A stretch of 64,000 nt of DNA from Tetrahymena elliotti 4EA (taxonomy: Eukaryota > Ciliophora > Oligohymenophorea > Hymenostomatida > Tetrahymenidae). Position numbers and translations under genes: made by a program. The notes below the pieces were generated by a model. It made no database searches. It saw nothing but the letters and a program-made list of their open reading frames with translations, and was not told the DNA's origin. The stretch spans positions 647,285 to 711,284 of the forward strand of contig JH720325.1 in assembly GCA_000231825.2 (NCBI GenBank), written 5' to 3'. Of this stretch, positions 50,498-62,600 are shown one piece after another (within the stretch, counting starts at the first letter, position 1; each line of letters begins with the position of its first letter).

Positions 50498-53400
50498 ATG
50501 ATATTTGCTTTTATAAATTTTATTTTTATTAAATTAACGATCTAATAAAACTGCTAAGTTAGTTAATATTTTGATGGAATTTAATGTTAAAATTGTGATA
50601 TTTCTTGCCTATCTTGTAATGGTCCTTCGAATTAAAGTTGTACAGAATGTTCCATGAGTATGGCGTTAGTTGGCAGTACTTGCTTCTTCTGTCATTATAG
50701 CTGCTTAACTTGCTTTTCAAATAATAACAGTAGCTGTTAATCTTGCTAGATAGATAGGACACTATAAAATGGAGTGTGTTAATGTAATTAAGGACTATTT
50801 GAAGATATTTAAAATTAAAAATGTTCTCCTTGTCATTACTCATGCTAAGAATGTAGTGGAAATGCTATTTAAGAATGTTTAATTTGTAATTCAAATAGAT
50901 ATTTTTTAGATGGCTAATGTATTTGCAAAGATGGATATTTTGAGGACATATTTAATTAAAAATGTACATAATGTGATTAATCTTGTGCTACTTGTACTAA
51001 TTCTAGTAAATTTCACTGCCAGACATGCTAAGAGAATAGAAATTTACTTATTGATGGTTCTTGTATTTGTAATCCAGGTTTTTATGAAGATCCAACTACT
51101 TTAGTATGTATTCCCTGCCATTATTCATGCTAAACTTGTTATGGGGGAAGCAATAATGAGTGTATTTTATGTAAGGAGAATAGAATACTTTAGGGAAATA
51201 TATGTGTTTGTAGTGATGGTTTTTATGATGATCCAGCAGCTTAAAAATGTCTTTAATGTGATTTTAGTTGCTTAACATGCTTTTCGAATTCTAAAAATAG
51301 TTGTATTTCATGCTAAGAAAACAGGACACTTTTTGATAATTCTTGTATATGTAACTTAGGATTTTTTGAAGATATTTCAAACTAAAAGTGTTCTTCTTGC
51401 CACTATTCATGTGAAACATGTGATGGAAATACTAATCAATCTTGCTTATCTTGCTAATCAGACAGATATTTTTAAGATAGTAAATGTGAATGTATTGATG
51501 GATATTTTGAAGATTTATTGAATCTCAAATGCTCTTTGTGTAATTATTCATGTAGCACATGTTCTGATTCTAGTTTAACTGGATGCTAATCTTGTCAAGA
51601 AAATAGGATTTTACTTGTAGATGGTTCTTGTATTTGTGATATAGGATTTTATGAGGATCTTAGCTCTCTAAAGTGTCTCCCTTGTCATTATTCTTGTTAA
51701 ACTTGTTCTGGTGGGGATTAAAATGATTGTATTTTATGTAAAGAGAATAGAACACTTTAGGGAAATAAATGTGAATGTAGCAATGGTTTTTATGATGATC
51801 AAGCAGCTCTTAAATGTATTTAATGTGATTATAGTTGCTAAGCATGCTTTTTGAATACTAAAAATAGCTGCATCTCATGCTAAAAATATAGAACTCTTTA
51901 AAATAGTACTTGTACATGTGATTAAGGATATTATGAAGATACATAAAACCAAACATGCTCTCCTTGCCACTATTCATGTGAAACATGTGATGGAATTATT
52001 TTTGATTAATGTTTGAGCTGTTAGACAAATAGATATTTTTTAGATAACAAATGTATTTGTAATGATGGATATTTTGAGGATATTCTGAATAAAACATGTT
52101 CTTAATGTGATTATACCTGTAGTACTTGCTCTGATTCTAGTAAAACTGGATGTAAATTATGCTAAGAAAATAGGACTTTATAAGCAGATGGATCTTGTAT
52201 TTGTAATCCAGGTTTTTATGAAGATCCTAACGCTTTAAAATGCCTTCCTTGTCATTACTCTTGCTAAACTTGTTCTAGTGGAGATATAGGAGATTGTATT
52301 TAATGCTAAGAGAATAGAACAATTTAAGCAAGTGTTTGTGTTTGTAATGATGGATTTTATGAAGATTCATTAGAATTAAAATGTCTTTCATGCGATTTTA
52401 GTTGTTAAAAATGCACTTCAAATATTAAAAATAGTTGCACTTCATGCTAAGTAAATAGAACTTTTTAGAATGGTATTTGTACATGTAATTAAGGATTTTT
52501 TGAGGATTTATCAAACCTAAGGTGTTCTCTTTGTCACTATTCATGTGAAAAATGTGATGGAGAAGCTTTAGATTCATGCTTGAGTTGTTAAGCAAACAGA
52601 TATTTGTTAGATCATTAATGTATATGTAATGATGGATATTTTGAAGATAATTTAAATTCTAAGTGTTCGTAATGCGATTATTCTTGTAGCACTTGCTTGG
52701 ATTCTAGTAAAACTGGCTGTAAATTATGTTAAGAAAACAGGATTTTATAACTAGATGGATCTTGTATTTGTAATCCAGGCTTTTATGATGATCCATACTC
52801 TTTAAAGTGCCTTCCCTGCTATTATTCTTGTTAAACTTGTTTTGGTGGAAATGAAGATGAGTGTCTTTTATGCTAGGAGAATAGAACAATTTAAGGAAAT
52901 AAATGTGTTTGTAATGATGGATTTTATGAAGATTCTTTAGCTTTAAAATGTCTGTAATGTGATTACAGTTGTTAAACATGTACATCTGGATCAAAAAATA
53001 GTTGCTTAATTTGCTAGAAAAATAGAACAGTTAAAGATGGATTATGTATTTGTAATTAGGGTTACTTTGAAGATATCATCTAATAAAAATGTACTGCATG
53101 CCACTATTCTTGCGAAACATGTAATGGAGACTCTAAAACTTCATGTACAAAATGCTAATAAACAAGGTACTTATCAAAAAATAGTTAAGGTGAATGCTTA
53201 TGTAATTAAGGCTATTTTGATGATGGAATTAACTCTTAATGTCAGATTTGTTATAAAAAATGTTTTAATTGTGTAGGAAAATCATAGGATATGTGTATTG
53301 AGTGCGATTCATCTCAGAATTTGGTTCCTTCAAATCCATAAACCTCTTCATTTTAGTGTATTTGTATTTCAAATAGCTTTTACAATATTTTGAGTGATTC

Positions 53401-56400
53401 TTGTATTACATGTAACTATAAATGTGCAACTTGTAATGGACCATATTAAAATTAATGTCTTTCTTGCTTATCTTCCTTAAATAGAATACTTTATGGATCT
53501 TCTTGTGTTTGTATGTAAGGATTTTTTGAGGACTCCAATGGGGTATGTCAGCCTTGTCATTCTTCTTGTTAAAATTGCTTAGGGCCTACAAAATTTTAAT
53601 GTACTTAATGTGATTAAAACTAAAATAGATTTTTCAACTAGATTTATTCCACTTGTGAATGCTAAAATGGATTTTATGATATTTTATTACCATCCCAATT
53701 TGATAGGAATTCTATTTAAAATTGCTTTAGGTGTAACCCTCTATGTAAGGAATGCAATTCAATCAACTAATGCCTTAGTTGTATTAATAATTTAACACTT
53801 TTATCAGGAAATTCATGTTCTTGCTAAAAAGGTTATTACTTAGATCCAAATACCAATTTTTGTGTAGAGTGTTATTACACATGTGATAGTTGTATAGGTC
53901 CCAATCAAAATGACTGTTTGACTTGTAAATAAAATATGCTTAAAGAAACATCTTATGTCTAAACAGTTTAGCCATTCAATTAAATTTATAAGTGTTCTTG
54001 CTAAGAAACTAGCTCCATATAAAACTGTGTTAAGTGCCATTACTCTTGTAAACAATTTTCATGTAATCCAGATAAACCAAATATTTGCTTAGATTGTTAA
54101 TAAAATCGAAAAAAAATTAATTTATCTTTTAATTCATAAATTTAAACATTATGTGTATGTATAGAGGGATTTTATGAAGATCCATAAACACTAAAGTGTA
54201 TAAAATGTAGCAAATCTTGCTTTACTTGTAATGGACCTTCTTAAAAAGATTGCCTTTCTTGTAGCCAGGATAGATATTTAAAAACTTTTAATTCATAAAT
54301 AAACGGTATATGTTTATGTTCTTAAGGATAACTATAAGATGATAATACTGGTTTATGTAAACCTTGCAGTAACAAATGTCTTTCTTGTGTAGGAAATTCT
54401 AATTTTTGTACTTCTTGTAAACCAAATGCTTTTCTAAACTCTTTAGGATAATGTACCTGCATATAAGGATATTATTAGGCATCTGATGGAAATTGTTTAA
54501 AATGTCATTTCAGCTGCTCTAGTTGTGTTAGCGGAACTTAATTTGATTGTGTATCATGCTCTTCAAGTACTAGAAGCATAAATTAAATAAACCCTTTTTA
54601 TTTTACTGGCACTTGTTATTGTAAAGATGGATATTTTGATGTTGGATAAATTAACTGTTCATAATGTGACTCAAAATGTAAAACATGCAATAATAATGCT
54701 GATAATTGTTTATCTTGTTTTCCAATTGAAATTAGCAATAGAGTATTGGTAAATAATAAATGTATTTGTAGAAATTCTTATTAAGAAAATATGAATGGTA
54801 TTTGTAGTTAATGTCCCTATGATTGTTTGACATGTGATAGTAGAGGAGCATGTTTAACTTGTATCAATAATCTGAGAAATCTGAATCCTATTACTTAAAG
54901 ATGCGATTGTAATGAAGGGTATTTTGAATCAAAAGATAGATAGTGTTTGAAATGTAACTATTAGTGTAAAAATTGTATTTAAAATGCAGAAACTTGTACT
55001 GAATGTCATCAAAATTAATACTTAATTTCTAATAATTGTAAATGCTAAGATGGTTATTATGAGACTATACCAACTTAAATATAAATAAGTAAAATTCCTG
55101 AAGTATAATTTGAAAGATGTGCTAAATGCCATTTTACTTGCAACACTTGTAGTAATGTATCAACATGCAATACTTGCTTACTTTCAAAAAGTAATGTTTT
55201 TTTCAACTCAGAAACGAGATTGTGTGAATGCTACTTTGGGTATAAAATGAAAACAAATAAACAATAAACCAATTTTGAATGTATTCAATAATTAAATTAT
55301 GAGATAAAAAACTCATTTTGTTTAGAAATTTAAGAAAATTTGAGTTAAACTTTAAACATAGCCATAAAAATATTTAATTTTTCAACTCTTCTTTCATTGA
55401 TTCTTGGCTAGTATGTAGTTTCTGATCTTGGTCTATAAACTCTATTTGATTATTAAATTATTCTTTATTATGATGGTATGAAGTTGAATTTTATGGTAGA
55501 TTTCCTAGAGATGTTAGATGAAAATTCAATATTCAAATTTTTTCATAAAATAAACCCTTTAAAAATATTTGTTCACTAAAAAAATTATTTACAAACTTAT
55601 TTAGAAACCTATAATATATCAAGTAACATTTTTGAAACAGGAGGATTTTTTTTGTTATTATTGATAGTTGTGTTTGCTGTTTCTTTAATTTTAAGAAAAA
55701 CATTATTTCATAATAGATATGTCTAGTTAGATTAATTGTATAAAATCACTGAGGGAAGAATTGCCTTATCTAAATTTTACCATAATTATTTAAAATTGAT
55801 ATTTATATCAATAACCAATGGCTTAATATACTATTTAGGGTTTTGCTTGGCTTTAGGAACATAAGATAATAGCTAAATTATTTACATCACAAGCTTTGTG
55901 ATATTAGTTACATTGATAGTTTATATAACTAAAAATATCAATGATTTTAAAATCTATTTTAACTCTCCATTTAAATTATTTTAAACAGATGAATTTTCCT
56001 ACAGGTTTAAGATTTCATAAATTCAGCTTTTATTCTCATTTTTTTAATTCTTCATATTTCTCTATTTGAAGAATATCTAGTACTTAGCATCTGTTTTATT
56101 TATTAAAACGGTACTAATAGCTCCTATGAATATACTTAAATTTAAATTTAATAAAGTTTATCATATTACTACAATAATTTTGCAAATTTTAAATCTAATA
56201 TCACTTTTTGTAATAACTATAATGGACTATCTTTTAGAACAGTAAAATGTAAACTAAAAGGTACAAAAGTAAATCATTATATTATGCATAGTATTTAAAA
56301 TATGCTTAATATTGTTTTTGATAATTATAATTCTCTATTAAGTTGTTGATGTATTTTTATAAGTTAAATTAAAAAATGGGAAAAAAATAAATTAGTAGAC

Positions 56401-56635
56401 TGTTCTAGAGGCTGTCTTACATTCTTATAGCTAATTTATTAACGATAATGATCAAAATAATAGTAATAATACAAAAATGTAAATTTATTATTAATAGTTG
56501 CCAGTAGTTTTTAGTAGCAATTTTTATGAATAATTAAAACTCATGAGACATAAATATAAAAAAATTAGATTAAGCCATGATAATTAAAATGAAAAAACAT
56601 AGATAATTTATGATTAATGTAAATTATATAAATGA
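50498..56635 (+). CDS. Cysteine-rich repeat surface protein with multi-pass C-terminus (copy B)
   Basis: Single exon of 2,045 residues. The start MIFAFINFIFIKLTIQQNC gives a short hydrophobic signal sequence directly before the first Cys repeats. Residues about 20-1,600 are furin-like cysteine repeats of about 47 residues. The first 900 residues are organised as four-unit blocks, so that CICNPGFYEDP recurs every 189 residues (567 bp). The rest matches copy A more evenly, including an unusual PDKPNICLDC-type segment. The C-terminal about 420 residues have about seven helices with the shared module LRKTLFHNRYVQLD and NISSNIFETGG. Lacking the signal-peptide intron of copy A, it differs in gene structure. 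It is predicted to be a surface protein with a huge disulphide-rich ectodomain; the ligand is unknown. Confidence 0.88.
50600..53160 (+). repeat. Higher-order coding repeat, period 567 bp
   Basis: Inside Cys-rich gene B the sequence gatggttcttgtatttgta or a close variant starts at 51053, 51620, 52187 and 52754, exactly 567 bp (189 codons) apart each time. Each block holds four Cys-repeat units of distinct subtype (CHYSCQTC, CDYSCxTC, CHYSCETC, CDYSCSTC) in the same order. A partial earlier block precedes 51053, and the pattern decays after about 53160. The constant length implies in-frame duplication of a four-unit block. Confidence 0.85.
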
Positions 56636-57187
56636 AAAATAAATAATAACCATATAAAGATAATTCTTACTTCAAAATAAATTAAATAATTTTAAATACC
56701 TTAAAATCTCTCTAAAAAAGCTTTAAAATTAAATTTAAATATCATAGAATACTTTTTAATGATTTGTTATTGTCCCAATTTTTTATTTATTTCACTTTTA
56801 AAATTTTAAAATAATGTAAGGTATGGTATTAATTAAAAACTACAAAAAATTAGTAACAAATTAAATATTAAATCTATAAAATGTACGACTCTTATTTTAT
56901 TTAAAACAGTAACAAATTCATGATCTTGATTAAGCTTAGATATTAATATTATTAAAGATTTTGTTTAGAAACACAAATTTAAGTGCATTACAAAATTTTA
57001 ATTTTTGATTTAATTTTTTTGTGGTTTTAGTTTAACATTTAAGTGTAAAATACATAGATAAAATAATCATTTAGTAATATAATTTCAATATGAACATTTT
57101 TCATAGTTCTAATAATTTAAAATAGAAGAATTAATACATTTTGTTACACTTAATAATTAAAAAGAATTACAGATTTTTAAATAAAAA
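56636..57187. other. Spacer between convergent genes
   Basis: About 0.55 kb of AT-rich DNA between the stop of Cys-rich gene B (plus) and the stop of the transporter (minus). It holds the two 3' UTRs. No gene seen. Confidence 0.45.
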
Positions 57188-58129
57188 TCATTTTTTTACA
57201 ATACTAATAGAGGAATATAATATAAGCAAAAATCCAATTATACTAAGATAATTTATTTCTGATTTAAAAAAGAATATATCTATTGTAAAAGAATATAAGA
57301 TTCTAGTGTAAGCTAACTAAGAAAGTTTTGCAGGGCTTTCTATAAGCATCCCTCTGCTCATTAAAAGTTAAGCTAAGTAAGCAATGCAAGTTACTAACAT
57401 TATAAATCCAAAGAATTCTAAGCTTTAGTAAATTCTAACATCATTCATTTCTCTATAAATCATTAGAACTGGAGTGCTTATAAGGTTAGAAAAATAGAAG
57501 TATTACATTGCAATAAGATTAGATGTCTTCCCTTAGAGTCCTTTAAATAAACTTTAAGAGAAAGCTAGAGTCATAGATCCTAAAAGCATGCAAATACACC
57601 CTAAAAAGTGATTTTTTTCTGATTAATCAGCACCTTCAACTTCATCACTTCCAAATAAAAAACTTGGCCTACATATGAAAATAATACCAGTGAAACTTAT
57701 GAATGTATAAAAGAAATTTTTTGATTATAGCTTTTCTCCATATATAAGCCAGCAAAAGATTTAAGTCCATATTGGATTAGTAAGAGTTAAAACAGTTGCA
57801 TCTGAAATCTAAAGTTAAGTGATTCCATAGAATTAGAAAAGAGGGGAAACCATTTGAATGAAAAATCTGGCAAATAAAGTCTTTTACGCTCCTTAATTTT
57901 CTGGGTACATTTTATGCTTATATTTATTTATCCAGTAAAGATTAAAAAGGAATACCATAACTCCTCTAACATAGAGTATTTAATTAGGATCAATATGATA
58001 ATTATTCAAAAACTTAAAAATAGCCCATTAAAACACCATCATGAAATGACCTATTAATACATAAATATAAGCTATTCTGGTGTGCTCTTTTTCTAAAATT
58101 GAAAGTTTTTCAAGTATATCCAAACCCAT
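57188..58129 (-). CDS. EamA-type (drug/metabolite) transporter
   Basis: Single exon of 313 residues, typical for the DMT superfamily, with about ten hydrophobic helices in two halves. The first EamA repeat ends with the characteristic TNPIWTQIFCWLIYGEKL segment (residues about 120-137), where the GEKL matches the family's conserved Gly-Glu before the last helix, followed by SFTGIIFICRPSFLFG. The second half begins about residue 175 (FLGCICMLLGSMTLAFSQSL) and ends in a C-terminal helix and a Lys-Lys tail, a possible ER/Golgi retrieval signal. Substrate cannot be inferred: members carry nucleotide sugars, amino acids or metabolites. The gene lies opposite in direction to both flanking Cys-rich genes. 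Confidence 0.88.
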
Positions 58130-59697
58130 TTGCTAATCAATTATTAATCCGAATAAATATCTAACTTTATCTCTCTTTATATAATGTTATTGGTATGAAT
58201 TGTTTATTAATTATCTTTTTTAGAGGTCTTATATATTAACCTATAAATTTAGTTTATCTTTCAGATTATGAAAGCATTTATCTATTTTTTATAAACATGA
58301 TTTTAATGAAATTATGCAATTAATGATTAATAATCTTATTAATGTAATCCCTTTTCGCGTACTTAAACAATAATTTTGTCAGAATACTTCTTTCTACTTT
58401 TAAATGATTCTTATTATTTTATTATAGAAATAATTAGCTTACTTTTCAATCAAACTAGTCTTAAACATTAATAATTCAATGTATCTAAGAAAAAACAAAG
58501 AATATTCCTTTTATCACTTACAAAATAAAAATGTAAATAAATATTAAATTTAATTTTTTTAAAATCATACCAAGTGATAAATTTTGATAAATTTATTTTT
58601 TACAATAAAATTATTTAAAATCTATTTTTCTAATATTGTTAAATAATATCTAATTTACTGCACATTTCTTTTTAGAAAAATCAAGAAAGATAACTCATAA
58701 ATCATAAAATAGAAGATAATTCATAAAATAGAAGATAGTAGATTAGATTTTTTCTTGGAAATTCTTTTATTTTATATGCTATCTATTTTAAAAATAAATA
58801 TTTATTAAAGTTTAAAATAATGTTCTTCAACTCTGACTAAAAAAATAAATATTATTTTAGTTTAACTTTTTAATAATTATTAAAAATTTAAATAGTATTT
58901 TTTAGAATTTAACCAATAAAAAAGACCATATTTATTAAGCTTGCAAAAAAATACAGATAAAAAATAGATTTAATTTTGCAAAATATTATTATCTTTTTAG
59001 TAAGAATTGTATGATTTTTAAATCATTTATCAAAGTTAAAATTTTATTTTTAATTATTAATAATCTAAACCAAATATTCATTTTTTTTGTTTTTACTTAC
59101 AAAAGTTAAAATATCGCTTCGAATTTTTTGAATAAAAATAAATATTAACTTCTATTTTTTGAAGAGCTTAATAATAAAAGCTTAATCAATATTATCGAGC
59201 CCACTATCCAATTAAATTTTAGAAATCACATTTAATAAATAATCCATTCAATTTTAAAATTCTTTATTAAAGATAAGATTCATCCATCACCTTTTTAAAT
59301 CCTAAATATTAATTAGCTTTTACAAACTATTTTCAAAAACAATGATATGATTTTTCTTATTAAATTTATTTAACGATTTATTTAAAATGATGTAAATGCC
59401 ATTTTATTATTAATTATGATTTTTGTGGAATGCCATTTTGAGATTCACAACTTTTAAACAAAAATACTATTTAATTTATTTACTACTATTTTATTCATTT
59501 ACTTATCTTACTCATCTGTGAACTTAATTAAACAATAATCTTACACAAAGAATTTTACTGCTTTTTATCCGAGTTTTTCTCAAAGAAAAAAAAATTATGA
59601 AGATAAATAAGCTTTTACAATTTTTCAATAATTAATCAATAATATTAATCAAAATAGATTTTCAATATTAAATTAATTTAGATTCCTTATTTGTAGA
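58130..59697. other. Intergenic region between transporter and Cys-rich gene C
   Basis: About 1.57 kb of AT-rich DNA between divergently transcribed genes, so it should contain both promoters. A short duplication (atcataaaatagaagataa) sits near 58700-58735. I see no ORF or RNA gene. Confidence 0.45.
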
Positions 59698-62600
59698 ATG
59701 ATGTCAACTTTTTTTTTCTATTTTTTCTTAATAAATATACTAGCTTAACTTAATTCGCAATACTAACGCTTAAATTCTTTTTAAGACATTGATGTGAAGC
59801 AATATTCAATACTTAAGTAAATAATTAACAGCATTTATAAGCTTTTAAACGTTTTTAGTAGTTTAGAAATTAAACAAGATGACTGGAACTTAAGCAAACA
59901 ATATTAAAAATGTTAAAATGGCTAATATTTTAATGGCACTAAATGTGTATAATGTTATTCAACTTAATGCTAATGTTAGGATGGCTTATACAAAGATTCT
60001 AATATGGAATGCTAAAAATGCCATTTTTCGTGCTAAACATGTTAAAATGATAATTCAGATAATTCATGTACTTCTTGTTCCCCTTCTTCAAATAGAGTTT
60101 AGTCTTCTTCTTAAACCTAATTTAGTTGTATATGTAAAGCTGGGTTTTACTAAATCCCAAACATTTAAAGTTGTAGTTAATGCAATCTTTAATGTAGTGA
60201 GTGTAATAGAGACCCAAACAATTGCACAAAATGTGATGAAATAACAAGAACTCTTGTACAAAATTCATGTTAATGTAAGTAAGGATATTACTTTATCAAT
60301 TAAAATGATGTTTCTTGTTTAAAGTGTTTTGATAGATGCGAGACTTGTTAAAGTGGATAAACTACGAATACCATATGCTTATCTTGTAGGTAAACTGATA
60401 ATAGATTTCTCTAAAATTAATAATGTATTTGTAGATAAGGATATTTTGAATCTTAATCAAACACTATTTGTGATTAATGCTTATCAAAATGCTTAACATG
60501 CTCAAACAAATCTACTTGTGATAGTTGCGATTCAAATTTATTCTTTGAATTAAATGCTTCTAAATAGTGTATTTGTAAAGATGGATATTATGAAGATAAT
60601 GGAGTTTGTAAATAATGCCATTATTCTTGCCAAACATGTGATGGACTAGGAGTTAATAAATGTATTTCATGTTCATCTACTAAAAATAGAATTTTTAATT
60701 CAAACTAATGTGCTTGTTAAGATTATTACTATGATAATGGTTCAAATTAGGAATGCTAAAAATGTCATTTTTCCTGTTTAACCTGTTCTAAAAATAGTAA
60801 AGATAACTTTTGTGACTCTTGCGATTCTTCTTTACTCAGAGTTTTAAATTAGAATAAATGTATTTGCAAATCAGGTTATATTGAGGTAAATAAAGTTTGT
60901 GTTCCTTGTCATAAAACATGCTCAGAATGTGTTGGAACAACAGCTAATGATTGCATCAAAAGCAATTAAAATCTCTAAAAAGCATAAAATTATTAACTCT
61001 CATTTTCGTCTTTCTGCTAATCCTCATATTATCTAGATTAAAACTCTGGTTGTCAAAAATGTCATTTTTCTTGCTTAGAGTGTGTTGGTCCTCAAACTTC
61101 AGATTGTACTTAATGTTCAAGTTAGAATAATAGGATTTCTAGTAATTCTTCTTTAACAAATTTTGAATGTGTATGTAAAGAGAAGTATTATAGCGATAAT
61201 ATAAATCCTCTTTGCTTACCTTGCCATTATACTTGCAAGTACTGTTTAGGTGGTAATAGTAATTAGGATTGTACTGGTTGTAAATCATCAAAATCAAGAA
61301 TGAAGGTTTAATCATAAAATTCTGGTAAATTTTTATGTTTATGCAAAGAAAAGTTTTATGACAATGGAAAGAATGAATAATGCTAGGCATGTGATGTAAC
61401 ATGCAAAAATTGTATTAATTCATCTAATTCAGGTTGTTCCTAATGTTATGATGAAAGAAATTTTTATCTAAATCAATAAAATTAATGTGTTTGTAACCCT
61501 TATTATTTTTATGATACTAATTAAAATGCTTGCATTTAATGCCATTCGTATTGTCAGAATTGTAAAGGCAAGAATAAAGAAGATTGCTTATCATGCTTTC
61601 CTAACTAAAATAGGGATTTAGTAGGTTCTTAATGTATATGTAAATAAAAATTTGTTTAAATTAATCAAAACAGTGTATGTGTTGCTTGCCACTTTTCTTG
61701 TTAAAATTGTAATGGGTAATCTCGTTTTCAGTGCCTAAGTTGTAGTAGTGATAATTTTAGAGTATTTAATCAAACCTATTCAAGTTGTGATTGTTAGGAT
61801 GGGTATTTTGAGTTAGAAAATATAGAAATGTGTCAAAAATGTGATGGCAATTGTAAAGCTTGTGAGAAAAAAAGTAATTTATGTCGAAAATGCCATAACA
61901 ATTTGGTATTAAATACAATTCTATAAAAATGTGAGTGTTTACCAGGTTATTACTTTGATAGTAAAAATAATTTTTGCTACCCTTGCTTTGATTCTTGCAA
62001 ATAATGCCTTGGACCTAAGAATGGATAATGCCTTTCTTGTAAAGATAATTATTTAAGCATTTATTAAGGATTAGTTAACAATTAATAGACTTACTAATGT
62101 AATTGTGATCCTAATTTTAATTGTTTAGATTGCAATCCATCTTGTCAATATTAGCAATGCAATTCTTAAAATCCAAATATTTGTTTATCTTGCCCCTAAA
62201 ATATGTACTTAAAGCCAATATAAATAATAAATAATAAAACTTAATAATTATGTGAATGTAAAATGGGCTTTTATCTTGATATAGTCCTCTTTTAATGCCT
62301 AAAATGTCATTTTTCTTGCTTAGAATGCACTGGACCATCATCTACAGATTGTTTGAGTTGTAAAGATTCTGAATTAAGCTTTAGATAAGCTTAAACAATA
62401 AATGATACAATTAATAATTAGGTTGAATGTGTTTGTAAAAAAGGTTATTTCTAAATTTAAAACTACATTTAATGTTAGAAATGTCATTAAAGTTGTGAAA
62501 CTTGTGTTGGATAATCTGATTTTTGCACATCTTGCCCTGAAAATTCTATTATTTCTTCTAATGGAGTTTGTAATTGCAAACAAGGTTATATGTATATGAA

